A stretch of 64,000 nt of DNA, from positions 20,049,450 through 20,113,449 of the forward strand of contig JAJEKV010000019.1 of the NCBI GenBank assembly GCA_021234155.1, read 5' to 3'. The notes under the pieces were generated by a model. It was given only the letters and a program-made list of their open reading frames with translations. It made no database searches and had not been told where the DNA came from. Origin of the DNA: Isoetes taiwanensis. Its lineage: Eukaryota; Streptophyta; Lycopodiopsida; Isoetales; Isoetaceae. Position numbers and translations under genes: made by a program. Below, piece by piece: positions 37,256-48,217 of the stretch; the stretch's first letter is position 1; each line of letters starts with the position of its first letter.

Positions 37256-37921
37256 ATGAGAATCGGTAAAGTACTTCTGGATAGTATCCCCAGGAAAAGT
37301 AGTACATTAAAAAGAGTTATATTTGAGGATGTTTCCAAGCCCAGGAACCAACGTATGCATGATTACCCATTTGTGATGCAAGCAGCCCTAAGAACCTATA
37401 TATTAAAATTAAGCCAGCGAGAGTTGGAAGGCAGCCTTGACATGACTCCAACTGGCGAGGCACAAGACTACATTGAGGGTGAGTGTAGAATAAGTGCAGA
37501 AATTGAGTCATGTAATGTCGAAGATCAGTCCACAGTTATCTCACCAGAGGGCACCATAGATGATAAGCCCTATGTAGTTCTCATAGACACAGGTAGCTCC
37601 CACAATTTTGCTTTGCCCAGGTTAGCAGCATTGTTGAAATCCAAGACTCTCAAATTGAAGCCAAGGCCAGTCAGTATGGAAAGTGGGGCAATTCGCCACA
37701 CCAAAGGAAGAAGAGTCAATTTTGACATAAACCTAAGCAGGGCAGAAGTCATGGACATTGGTAAGTATGACCTTATAGTCGGCATGGAGTTCTTGAAGCC
37801 AGCAAAGGCAGTGATCGACTATGACAAGCATGAGATTTCGATCACCACACCCGATGGCAACCATTTTGTGGCCAAAGGTAAGGAAGTCCCTTCTATAATG
37901 CAATGCATGTCCTTGAAGTAG
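37256..37921 (+). pseudogene. Gypsy gag-protease segment with intact DTG protease motif
   Basis: The 221-codon open frame contains the retropepsin motif VVLIDTGSSHNF (DTG at residues 111-113) and the downstream strand YDLIVGMEFL, as in plant Ty3/gypsy polyproteins. It is the longest undamaged piece of the element. It ends in a TAG at 37919-37921 before the RT. The codon taken as its start is only an internal Met of the original polyprotein. Confidence 0.85.
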
Positions 37922-38040
37922 TTACATAAATGCATAATGAAGGATAAGGTTGAGTACATTCTTAGGCTAGAGACCATTGACTCTGATCCGAAGCATCAAG
38001 GGAAGTCAAGCTTGAGATAATTGCCTAGAGTAGTTGCGAG

Positions 38041-38937
38041 CCTAATTAAGGAGTTCTATGATGTTTTTTCGGATGAAATCCGTGAGTTATCGCCCTACAG
38101 AGGCGTGGAATATGAGATTACACTAGCACTAGATGCTAAGCGTATCAGTAAAGCACCTTATAGGATGAGCATCCCAGAGCTAGCATAGCTCAAGAAGCAA
38201 TTTCAGGAGTTGCTACAGCTCGGATTCATTAGGGCAAGCATATCACTCTTCGAGGTACCCATCCTCTTCGTAAAGAAGAAGGACAGAAGTTTGAGGACGT
38301 GTAGCAGACGGTAAAGAATAGATATGCTTTGGCAAGGGCAGATAACTTGATGGACCAGCTCCAGGGAGCAAAAGTCTTTTTCAAGATTGACTTGAGATCA
38401 GGTTACCACCAGATAAGAATCAAGGAAGAAGACATTTATAAGATCACCTTTAGAACGCGGTATGGGCATTATAAATTTACAGTTATGCCTTTCGGTCTAT
38501 CAAATATCCTAGCAACCTTCATGAGACTGATGAACGACATTTTCAGGGAATTCTTGGATGAATTCATCATCATCTTCTTCGATGACATTTTGATCTATAG
38601 CAAGCCAATGTAAGAGCATGTAGCGCACTTAAAAAAAGTCTTGGAAAAGCTAAGGCGGCACCGTTTATTCGGCACACTTTCTAAGTGCCATTTCGCTACA
38701 ATGCAAGTTGAATACCTAGGCCATGTGGTATTAGCCGAGGGTATAACCATCGATCCTTTGAAGATTGAGGCAATAAGCAGTTGGCCAGCACTGAAGGATG
38801 TAGCTGAAGTGAGAAGCTTCCTCGGCCTCGCGGGGCATTATAGGATGTTTGTGAAGGATTTTGCCAAGTGGGCAGCTCCCCTCTCAGAGCATCACGAAAT
38901 GAAAGATTGGGCGGAACATTGGGTCAAGAACATCTAA
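38041..38937 (+). pseudogene. Gypsy reverse transcriptase remnant
   Basis: Visible motifs in order are [66 protein letters not shown] (catalytic Asp pair present) and YLGHVV followed by FLGLAGHYRMF. The segment after KDRSLRTC that normally holds VDYR-type residues is missing and frameshifted. An in-frame stop follows ILIYSK at 38611. Confidence 0.88.
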
Positions 38938-39128
38938 GCTTCCTTCGACAAGCTCAAGGAAGCCTTGACAATGGCTTCGGTATTGACATTGCCAGACCCA
39001 GATAAAGATAAGCCTGTGGCAACTGATGCAAGCTCTGGAAATGAGGCAAGGGCAAGAGGGTTACCTAGAAATGTATAGCTTTAAGTATAAGATGAACAAG
39101 GTCGGATTTGAATTGTGGATTTTGGTAT

Positions 39129-39203
39129 AGCGCTCGCTTAGCGGGATCGATACCCAACTTCTCCAACTATTTTTCTTCTCCACGAGCTTCAGTAGGAAAT
39201 GGG
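39129..39203 (+). pseudogene. Partial, internally deleted copy of tRNA-Ala plus 3' flank
   Basis: It matches the tRNA-Ala at 39526-39598 from agcgctcgcttagc onward. It lacks the acceptor 5' strand, the D arm and about 14 bases covering the 3' anticodon stem and variable loop. The match continues about 38 bases past the tRNA end (gcttcagtaggaaatggg), so it arose as a DNA duplication rather than as a new gene. Confidence 0.8.
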
Positions 39204-39299
39204 TATAAGAATTAAGAATGAGCATCCTTATCTATGCTATAGAAATCTGAAGCTGAACAACACTATCAAAGGTATCTTTGAAGACGAGCATTATTAAAG

Positions 39300-39381
39300 G
39301 TCGCTTTGGCCGAGTTGTTAAGGCGTGTGCCTGCTAAGTACATGGGGTTTCCCCACGAGAGTTCAAATCTCTCAGGCCACG
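39300..39381 (+). tRNA. tRNA-Ser (GCU), possibly degenerate
   Basis: The 82-base sequence folds as a class II tRNA-Ser. The anticodon loop ctgctaa (39331-39337) has anticodon GCT (39333-39335), and the long variable arm (tggggtttcccca) and T arm gagagttcaaatctctc are well formed. There is a C:C mismatch in the acceptor stem (39302:39378), and the D loop has tTGttaa where GGttaa is usual. It may be a pseudo-tRNA or a weakly expressed gene. Confidence 0.75.
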
Positions 39382-39525
39382 TAACCTTGTTCAAGGGAAT
39401 ACATCTTTGATTTGCTGTTATTATATCTCCAATGGGATGTTCAAGTCCATTCGATTCAATTTCTTTGAAACCACATACTTTGGATACATCTATAAGTTAT
39501 GTAGGTTTTGATGCTTTGTCGTATG

Positions 39526-39598
39526 GGGGATGTAGCTCAGATGCTAGAGCGCTCGCTTAGCATGCGAGAGGTATTGGGATCGATACCCAACTTCTCCA
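39526..39598 (+). tRNA. tRNA-Ala (AGC)
   Basis: The 73-base cloverleaf has acceptor GGGGATG with CTTCTCC, D arm gctcagatgctagagc, anticodon arm ctcgc-ttagcat-gcgag (anticodon AGC at 39559-39561) and T arm ttggg-atcgata-cccaa. One T:T mismatch (39531:39592) and one G:T pair occur in the acceptor stem. The A box tagctcagatg is intact. Confidence 0.85.
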
Positions 39599-39905
39599 AC
39601 TATTTTCCTTCTCCATGAGCTTCAGTAGGAAATGGGGTGCATGTGGAATTGTCAAATAGAGAAAGGATGAATCGTAAGAGATCATTAAGAGCGAGCCGAC
39701 CTAATGCAAGCCAACCCTTTAGCCAGGTTTAGAAACACAGTAATCTTGAACCCCACAAGCTAACTCCCAAGGAAATGTACCCAAGTGCCTCTTCGTATTG
39801 GGAAAATTATGCAAATGCATCCGAGACATTGCTTTCCTGTAAGCCAATAACGACAAATAAATGAGGTTTCTGTTTACATATAAAATGATATTTATGATAG
39901 AATAC

Positions 39906-40097
39906 CATGAGAGTACGTCTGTTTGGTGGCAGTTAGGTCCAACAGTTGCAAAACTTTTTCACTAGCTCCAAGCGACTGCATGAGCATGCCCCAATGGTCG
40001 CCAACACAAAATGTAGAGTGAACCCCCCATTCTGAGTAAAGCACAAACTTTGTGAGTTTCTCTGCATTTCTTTTCCCTGCTATGACAAATCCTCCAC
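39906..40097 (-). pseudogene. ABCB26/TAP-like transporter, transmembrane-domain exon (gene fragment)
   Basis: The 192-base exon is bounded by an acceptor (ttaattatag) and a donor (CATG|GTATTC). It encodes GGFVIAGKRNAEKLTKFVLY, then SEW, and MQSLGASEKVLQLLDL, which match the end of the transmembrane domain of plant half-size ABC transporters of the chloroplast ABCB26 (TAP1) type. The ATP-binding exons that should follow downstream (minus strand, below 39906) are absent; tRNA genes lie there instead. The frame of this exon is intact, so the gene may have been cut off recently. Confidence 0.65.
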
Positions 40098-40401
40098 CTA
40101 TAATTAATTTTGTTCTTTTGCATCCTAACAATTTTTAATTGCCAAAACTATACATTTGCAGAAGCCATAGCCGGGTTTGGCTCTTGAATTTTTGCCGATG
40201 CTAAAATTTTTGCCGATGCTAAAATTTATTGCCGATGCAATAAAATAATTTAAAACTTACTTAGTAGGATCACAACCATGACCTGTGAGGTAGAAATGCT
40301 TGCCCCTGCCTGTAGCATACTTGGCCCTTACTTGGCTATCTACTTGTATGTATGTATGTATATACTTATACTTTATACTTGCCTTGCATATATACGCTAC
40401 C

Positions 40402-40427
40402 CACACACACACACACACACACACACA
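40402..40427. repeat. (CA)n microsatellite
   Basis: About 13 perfect CA units. A short (tgta)n stretch lies nearby at about 40345-40362. Confidence 0.97.
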
Positions 40428-40985
40428 AGGGAGTCCCTTCCAGGTCCAAGTCAATAAAGACCTTTTGCCTTATCATTCTGATGTCTTCGAAACTTAAAGA
40501 TACAATTGACAACCCTAAAAGAAAATAGGTGCCTTTTTCTTTTAGGTCTAGACTTGATTATAGGTTATAAAGACAACAACAATTTATCATTAAGACAATT
40601 TCCGTTATTCTTGTGTAGCTAAAAAACGAGAGCAAATGGACTTTTAAACAAATAGATATGTAAAACAATGATTCCATTATCTAGTTGTGGAGTACAATAT
40701 GTCAAGAAGTAATATTACTATAATGTCAAAGACTTGACAGATTATTCAAACAAATTCCCTCAAACATAAATAAATTGATTTGATATGATGTTATCTACAC
40801 TCCTGTATGTAGCTAAAAGGCAAGTATGCTTGTTCTCGTATGGTCACATGTACAAAAAGACCCCCTAAGAAAGTACAAGTAGAAATATATTTATACTTGT
40901 TGTTCTTGATTTAAAGAAGGAAGACCTCATTTGTAGGCAAAAGGCTATAATAAATTCAACATTTTTAGCAAACCAGTTTAGAAGG

Positions 40986-41057
40986 TCTTGAGTACACAGC
41001 TTCTTGTATAATCTTTCCCTCGTTAAGTGTATAGCCATGATTAAAGTAGATCTTGTC
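40986..41057 (-). pseudogene. Possible upstream exon of the ABCB26-like fragment
   Basis: After an acceptor (taatgcag) the minus strand reads LIMAIHLTRERLYKKLCTQD, with the spacing L-x-R-E-x-L-Y-x-x-L-x-x-Q-D seen in the first intracellular loop of ABCB26-type transporters. It lies on the same strand and upstream of the exon at 39906-40097. The donor end is uncertain. The exons expected between the two were not found. Confidence 0.4.
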
Positions 41058-42603
41058 CTGCATTAGAACAGAATATCATGGAGTAAGTTTCATGTTTGTT
41101 GTACTATATTAGCAAGACAAGTGTAAGTTCAGATAGCTTATCTGGATTTTCCAAATAATGATCACATGTTGGAAATCGTATCACCATCCAAACAAACAAA
41201 AACAAGGAGATGCAGTCTTGGTTACCTGCAGCCAACCAAACAAATGTTAGCCTGAAAAGGGTAACAATGAGAGGGCCAACGGGTAAGCTATGGAACACTA
41301 CGATTTATCACCCATCACCGTGCTTTTATTCAAAGAAAGCAAATCAAGAACAACAATATTCAAACAGTGTGAACTTATTAGGAATTCCCAATAGCACCAC
41401 CTTGAGAAAACAAAAAGTTCATATCACCGAATGGTTAAAAGCTGTAGAACATTTCAACACATACCAAAAGGCCCTATAGACTTCAACAAGGCTAGAAACG
41501 CCTACCAGCATTTAAAGGTTGTTCTAACGTTTTTGCCTGGAGATGTTTCTAGTAAACCGACTCTGTTGCTGCATGTTGATTTCGTCTGCTAAATCATCAA
41601 AAATTCCTAGAATTTCTGCTACTCAACACCAAGCGGCATTTGAAACAACAAGAGCCAAAACTTGTATGAAGAAAAGAAGGCGCCAAAACTTATTTGAGAT
41701 GATTAAGACATGGGCCCCTTCCAGAAGCCACCTTGATGCTGCATCTGGAGCTAAAGGAAAGAAATGGTGAAAAGAGGAAAAAATGTGTAATACACAAAGG
41801 AGGATCATTAGGATTGGCCACATGCAATCTTTGCTGCCTCCACCTCCGTATCTCAGTTTGATACGAGAGCGAATACCGGAGAGGTGAAGAGAGGCAGAAT
41901 AAAGGGGGGAGAGCTTCAGAAGAGAGGGGGATCAGCAGATTCAACTAGTTTTTGTGGATGCTCCCCTTGCCAGAGTGGAAGATTGAAAACTAGCCTACGA
42001 CTTCAAGATGGAGGCCTCCACCTCCGTTTTCCAATCAAAATCTGTCGTTGAAGGCAAAAAAATGATCATGTGGCCACCCCTATTCTCCCCTACCTTTTAG
42101 TTCCAATTAATATTTCAATATTGAATTGGAGTTGTCCTAGTCTTGACTTTTCCTCTACTTTTAAAACTTTTCAACCGTCTGTGCCGTCTCTTCCAAATTA
42201 TCAGTTGACACAAGAAAAAATGACCAACTTGACAAAAGTCGCTCAACACAAGAAAAAATGTCTAAACACATTTTTGTGTATGTTAATTTGTTTGGGTTTG
42301 TTGAATTTCATGATATTGAAATGAATTGAATATTTTTATTGTCCATGGAGATTTCTTGATATTGGATAGTTCAAGCAACTGTAATGGTCAGCCTAGGATA
42401 AATAGGAGCTCACAGAATGGGGAGATGTCTACCCACGATAGCAACAATTGATATAATTCTCTATATCAAAGAAAAATTTCCAAATACAACGATCAAATTC
42501 TCTGCTTCTGCCTGTAATAATATGCAAGATTGTAGAACTTGCCATTGGCGAGACTCCAATAACAGGAAGTCTTGGACAGGCTCGTCTAGATTTACATGCA
42601 CTC
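41058..42603. other. Intergenic region and 3' flank of the XBAT-like gene
   Basis: No supported gene. A minus-strand open frame at 41944-41690 lacks recognisable domains. The stretch next to 42604 should contain the 3' UTR of the XBAT-like gene. Confidence 0.4.
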
Positions 42604-45600
42604 TTATACCGCATATACTTTTACAACTTGCTCAATAGAAGTTCTGCAAACAGGGCAGCCCCAGGCCTTCTCCTTGATTTCCAACAAGCAGCTCATGCAA
42701 CCAGCCATGTGACCACATGGAATGCACACTCCCCGTGCTGGAGCATCCCAGCAAACAACACACTGGCCTGTAGCTTTCTCATCACTTTTCTCAATAGACA
42801 ATCCTTTCCTTTTTACACCTAAAGGAAAAGAACCTCCCTTACCAGCAGATCGTTCTTTCTCACCAGAAACATAATCAGAAAGGAAAGGCAGGACTGTAGG
42901 GGAATCCACCGGCAAATCAGTATTTTCACTTTCATCGTTTATACTGCTTGTTCTTTGATGGTCATCTGCTCTGCTTGATGATAAAAGTGAAAGAATAGAC
43001 ATAGAAGAAACACTGGATGCTTGTAAAGAAGTTTCTAGTAGATCTTGAATACTGCTTGGACCTGCCTCTGCAGCTCCCCATCCATTTGAAGTAGTTCTTT
43101 CGCCATGCTTGCTTCTTTTGGAATCTACTGAACTTCTCCTTCTCAAGCTTCCTTCCCTGCTATCAATTTGTTCATCTGAAAGAGATGACTCTATCTCACA
43201 AGGAGGAATTAAGACACCTTCAGCTGAGGCTGACTGTATAGATGCATCAATTGCTAAGGCTAAGGCTACATCTTCTGCCACTTGTTCCTCCTTCCTACAT
43301 AATTTTTGAGCTGTAGGTTGTGCCACAGCATTGTGTTCTCTGGTGATAGCTTCGTCTTGTGCCCTAGAGACAGGTGCAACTACAGTATTGGCAGGAACTA
43401 AGACAGGTCCAGAATAAGCAGCTTGTAGCCCACTATCCTGAATAAGAAATGAATACATTAGACCAAGGATGCAATACCTGAAAATTACGTCTTTAAAGAT
43501 AAATCCCATTGAAGAATATTATACCTGTGCAATACCCTTGCAAGCTTTGTAAAACTTTTCCAATTGAACCTTGTCTCCCTCATGTTCGGCAAGAAATTTA
43601 AATTTGGACCCTGATATAATAAAAACACATGTTTAAGTAAAAGAATCAGAAAATAAAATATATTCTTGCAATAAAGTGCATACTGGAGCCTTTATCCGTA
43701 ATAAGCAGCACAGGATCTGGTATACTAAAGTTGGGTTCCTCAAATCGAGCTTTTGATAAAGCTATAACTGCCCTAGGTTGTGACACCTGCATGCAGATAT
43801 AAGAAAAAGCAAGGTTATAAGACCCGACAGTGCAGTCTATGGTTTATTCCTAACAATAAGACGTATAGAAGTGCAGCAAGCATGTCTGCATTTCATGAAA
43901 TTTGTATATAAGGATAATTTAATTTTCTCGAGCACCAAGTGATGATGACAACTACTTGCCGTCTTGGTGTAATGTCTATAAAAACAGCGATTGAAGCCTT
44001 TTGCAAGGCCAGATTGCAACATAGACAAGATATTGACATTATGTGGCTGAAACTTGAATTCAAATTTGCATTTATGGGATGCAGATATAGCCACACCAAG
44101 CATAAATTCAACGTTAATGACACATTTTTAAACATTGTTGTTGAAGCAGGGTTCTAATATGCAAGATACGTGAGGAACATAAAATGCAAGCAAGTCTAAC
44201 TACAGGTTCGTTTAAAATCGATTGACTTACGGACATTGCATGACCCAGCAGGATGGAACAGGGATGATGGAGGCCCTCCATTCCAAAGGCTCACCTGCAG
44301 AGGCAGATGCACCACCTAAGCCGCAACGAAGCTAAACTATGAGAGATTTGAAAAAAGTAACAATACCAACCTTGGGTGAATGATAGATAGCAAGCTCGAG
44401 CTTGAGATGTCTTCTATGGTGAGATACAGCGGGTAAAACAACTGCCCACCTGCACAACACAACACATTATATGATGAACAAGAAACTTTACTGCTCAAAT
44501 TAGTAGCAGTATGTAAAGAAATTTTTAATTTAGTAACTAACACTTTTCTAGTAATCCAGTGACGGGCAATGGCTTCTAGAAAACCAGGGCCAGAAATCTC
44601 ACGCAGCACTCCACTGAAGAGGCATATCCTATCCTGTAGATTAAAAGAAAAAGATGAGCTAACAAAACAAAAATGGAAATGCACAACACCAAACAAACGC
44701 CTAGCTGAAAGCGATATATTTATAGTGCATTTACTTGTTTTCATGTCCAATAGTTGGTACTACACTATAGGCCTTGCAAATAAAACGCATCTACTCTCAA
44801 AAATGAATATTTTTTAGTCCTTAATTCTCCATTCCTAAAACACCAAAACTATGATCAACGACAATAAAATTTAAAACCAAGGGAGTATCTTGCGTAAACA
44901 CAGACATAAGCTTCTTAGAGAGAAACCTTCCAGATCACAATATATATAAATTTGAGAAAGAACGAAACATCTCTGAGAGATTGGCAACTGGCTCATCCAT
45001 AGGCCCAGATGGTACAGCATACACTAGGAGACGACATGCGTGCCACCAATGGAAACAAAGGAGACCAAAATCCATACAGGACTGCAAACCTGCAGGCCCC
45101 CTATAAGTCATTTAATTTATTTATTGCAAGAAAGATACTGAAACTGTCTTGAAGACTTGTTGATTGTGGAGGCATCCCATTTGCGAGTCTGGCCAGCTCT
45201 AAAGCCGTAATGTCAACATGGGCCACTTATTTTCTCTCAAGCCTCCTCTTATAGAGTGTTCTTGTGTCGCTAACCACTTTGTTTCCATGGATGTCACTCA
45301 TGTTACTCCAAGAGTCCTCATTTTAATTACGGAGACCCCAATAACATCTCCCTGCCATGGCTCATCATCTCTCTGTCCTGGTTCACTTGTGTAACTGAGG
45401 CAAGTGAAATTAATTTTGACCTTTCAGGCTCATTATATCTCTTTGTTTGAGGATACTCCATTTGCTTCAAAAAGTTCATGGGGTCATAATACTTCATGAT
45501 CTGAAAATTGTTTGATCTCTAAAGCACCTTCCTCTTACAGCATAGTAGGGAGGGTAAATAAAGATGAAAAGTTCCTCAAGCTCAACCAACAGACATTTCC

Positions 45601-48216
45601 TGTCCTCAAGTTATGCTTATCTCAACCAATCTCAATTTCCAGCTGATGGGAAGACACCTTAAATTGTCCCAGGTCAATATCTAGATAGTAAGACCTTAGA
45701 AATGTCAAGTCCTAAAATCTTTTGCTGATAGCTCCATGGCAGACTGGGTTTCTCCAAGTATTTAAGACATTAAGTTGTTCCAAGTTCATGGGGTTACAAT
45801 ACTTCATAAGCGGAACATTGTTGGATCTCTAAAGCAGCTTCCTCTTACAGTGTAGTAAGCAGCGAAAATAAATGTGAGAAGCTCCTCAAATTTAACCATA
45901 TCTACAGGCATCTCCTGTTTATGCTTATCTCAACCAATCTCCATTTCCAGCTGATGGGAAGGCAACTTAAAATGTCCCAGGTAAATATCTAGATAGCTAG
46001 ATCTTACAGTAAATGACTCAGCTTGAAATGTCAAGACTTTCTAAAAAAATTTGGGGATAGCTCCATGGCAGGGTCTCTCCACGTATTTGAGACATTAAGC
46101 TGCTCGAAATCATGGTTTATAAGCTGTTGGACATGTGGAAATGAACATGACCCAGAAAGAAGGGCCATCAAAAGGTAGCTCAATGGTATAGTAATATTGG
46201 GATGGTTCCATGCTTTTTTAAATTGCAGCATTTGCATATACACCAGCCAAAGACTGTTCCCTTTGGATGCGGTGTCTCATGGATTCATGGATGACCATAT
46301 GAGTGACATGTGAAGCCAGTCTGGCGGTAATCTAATCTAGATTTTGAGAAGCTATCAAGCAAGAGCTTCAGATTTGCCATCACCATCACCATCAGCAGCA
46401 GCAGCAGCAGCACATCGTTTGCCGCTACGAACTCTGAAAGACAGCATTAAGAACCACAAGAGAGACTTTGGCTCCAGGGTTTAGAGTGAACAGGCAGACA
46501 TCTCATAAAGGGAGATAACAAGTTCCATACCTCGTTCCATATACGGATTAGTAAATTTCTTTTGATCATTGAAATTACCTCAGATCTGAATTTAGTCATT
46601 TCTTCCCCATGATCCTTACCCTTCCAGCATGAAGCTTCTGGATCCATCTTAAGCCCCATAAGGAGCCTTTTCAGAAACTAAATGAGCAAGACCCTTGGAG
46701 TAAACAGGACATCAGGTCACTCTTTAGACCCACTAGGTATGCTCAGCAACACTTAGACTGGGCATACCTATTGGCGCCGACTATAACATGTTAAACCTAT
46801 TGTGATTTTGTTTTACTTGCTAGTTTTCCCTAGAGCTTTCAAATCTGGCTGATAAAGAGTTGGAGTTAGAGGTCTCTATTCTTTCTTTCTTTCTTTCTTT
46901 TCTGGAGAGTAATGGGGCCACATTGACGTATGGTAGTGGTTTAAATGCTGTAAGCAGATTCCAGAACCACAATTGTGCTAATGAACCAAACAGTAATTTT
47001 CAGATTAAAAATCTCTGAAAATTTACTGCTGGACTTTGCAACAAAAGTTTTTGACTCTCAAAATCCAAAGCAAAAACAAATGCCATAATTTCCCCAAAAA
47101 CCTAAAACTATCTTTCTAGCTCTCCCACACAGGATACAAACCTGGATAATTACCACAGTAGCAACTTAAGAACTTACGTTTATCAAGTAAAACAGCAAGT
47201 TCATTCATCCAAGCATACTGGGATTCTACTGTAGGTATAAAATTCTTATTCATAACATCAAAACTTGTCGTATTTACAGTGGAACAAATGTCCATATCAT
47301 TGGATGAGGTGTGTCTCATGTGACGTGGCATCGACTTTAGGTGAAATTAGAAATGGTCAGACAGGGGAAGCTTAGTTCAAGGCAATGCTAGCACTTATAG
47401 GATACCCTTCGTCATGTCTGCATTGGAGATGTACTTTGGATCTTCTCAGCTTTTAATATCATGATTTAGATGCAAGCATAAGAGAAAGTTAAAAGTTCCT
47501 ACATATACTAAATGCATGGAGGAATCTTTAAAATTGTAAGACTTTCAAAAGAAGAAGTTTCTCAAAGCAGTTTCTCAAAATTATATATTACCTCAATTAT
47601 ACGAACAACAGATGCATGACCTCTGTTTCTGGCCATATCAAGTGGTGTCTGACCATCATCATTAAGTGCTAAGGGATCAGCTGCATATATGGAATTCATA
47701 TCGAACCAATAATAAGCTGGAGCCTCAATCAAATGAGAAAGCAACGAATCAATACTTGCCTCCACGGGATAGAAGCAATATGACAGTTTTATCCAGGCCC
47801 CTTTTAGCAGCATGATGTAAGGGAAAGCCTCCTCGGGATCCTGGTAACAATGGACAATACTCATAAACAAGACTTATAAATTACAGATCATATTTTCAAT
47901 ATACATACCAGGCCTGTACGCATTGACATTTGCTCCTAGATTTAAAAGAGTTATAACCATATCAAATAGCTCTGGTCGGGTACAAGCTAGAGTGAGAGGT
48001 GTCTTTCCATCCTTATCAACCCACTGAAAAGCACATGCATAAAAACAAATGATAGAACTTATTGCACCAAAAAGAAGTAAAATACCAAAAATAAGCACAA
48101 GACGAAGAACCCACCTCTAGTGATGTTCCATCACGACAAAGTGACTTTACTGCTGTATGATTCCCATTTAACACTGCCTGATAGAGTTGTTCCTCCTTAG
48201 ACTGCACACCTCCCAT
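42604..48216 (-). CDS. XBAT35-like: XBAT34/35-type ankyrin-repeat RING E3 ubiquitin ligase
   Basis: Nine coding exons join in frame to 526 residues: 48216-48115, 48023-47909, 47840-47760, 47680-47592, 44633-44542, 44449-44371, 43786-43684, 43610-43525, 43437-42604 (stop TAA). The start MGGVQSKEE fits an N-myristoylation signal (Gly2, Ser6, Lys7) and is the only in-frame ATG here. Ankyrin repeats span about residues 35-129 (DGKTPLTLA, FPLHHAAKRG, DGQTPLDMARNRGH). A conserved middle follows (ICLFSGVLREISGPGFLEA; FEEPNFSIPDP). A UIM-like helix lies at about 299-319 (EDVALALAIDASIQSA). The C-terminal RING is C3HC4: C475, C478, C490, H492, C496, C499, C510, C513. Family role: transfers ubiquitin from an E2; XBAT35 acts in ethylene and stress signalling in Arabidopsis. 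All domains are complete. All introns are GT-AG except intron 3 (GC-AG). Intron 4 is 2.96 kb. Confidence 0.95.
45472..46109 (-). repeat. Tandem duplication, about 310 bp, in XBAT intron 4
   Basis: Copy 1 (about 45472-45780) and copy 2 (about 45781-46109) share long blocks such as aagttcatggggt, cttcctcttacag, gcttatctcaaccaatctc, ttccagctgatgggaag and gatagctccatggcag in the same order. The copies are diverged by substitutions and small indels. No exon is involved. Confidence 0.9.
46377..46412. repeat. (CATCAC)/(CAG)n short microsatellite in intron 4
   Basis: Two catcac units are followed by six cagcag-type triplets. Intronic. Confidence 0.9.
46879..46901. repeat. (CTTT)n microsatellite in intron 4
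   Basis: About five cttt units. Intronic. Confidence 0.9.
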
Positions 48217-48217
48217 G

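Larger units (their letters stand above)
37117..39060 (+). mobile_element. Ty3/gypsy element remnant, downstream part (protease-RT)
   Basis: The plus strand carries a possible zinc-knuckle remnant (GRLPPL..., GGHKGKW near 37165-37230), an aspartic protease, a reverse transcriptase and a trace of RNase H (ATDASS near 39020). The coding sequence is broken by stops at 37918, near 38187 and at 38611, and by a deletion near 38308. No gypsy LTR, primer site or integrase was found, so the element is truncated on both sides. Confidence 0.85.

Noticed and set aside
41690-41944. 84-codon minus-strand frame as N-terminal exon of the ABCB26-like gene
   Set aside because: No match to the known N-terminal part and no confirmed splice link to the exon at 40986-41057.
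42429-42638. Open frames on both strands next to the XBAT stop codon
   Set aside because: Unconserved frames in the 3' flank with no motif.
44250-44303. Exon-like segment with acceptor and GTAAGT donor inside an XBAT intron
   Set aside because: Flanking exons join in phase 0 without it (HSPK then VSQPR), and the encoded residues do not match the family at this point; at most a cryptic exon.
47562-47870. 102-codon minus-strand open frame across two ankyrin exons
   Set aside because: It reads through intron 3; the true reading uses the GC donor and changes frame at the first exon.
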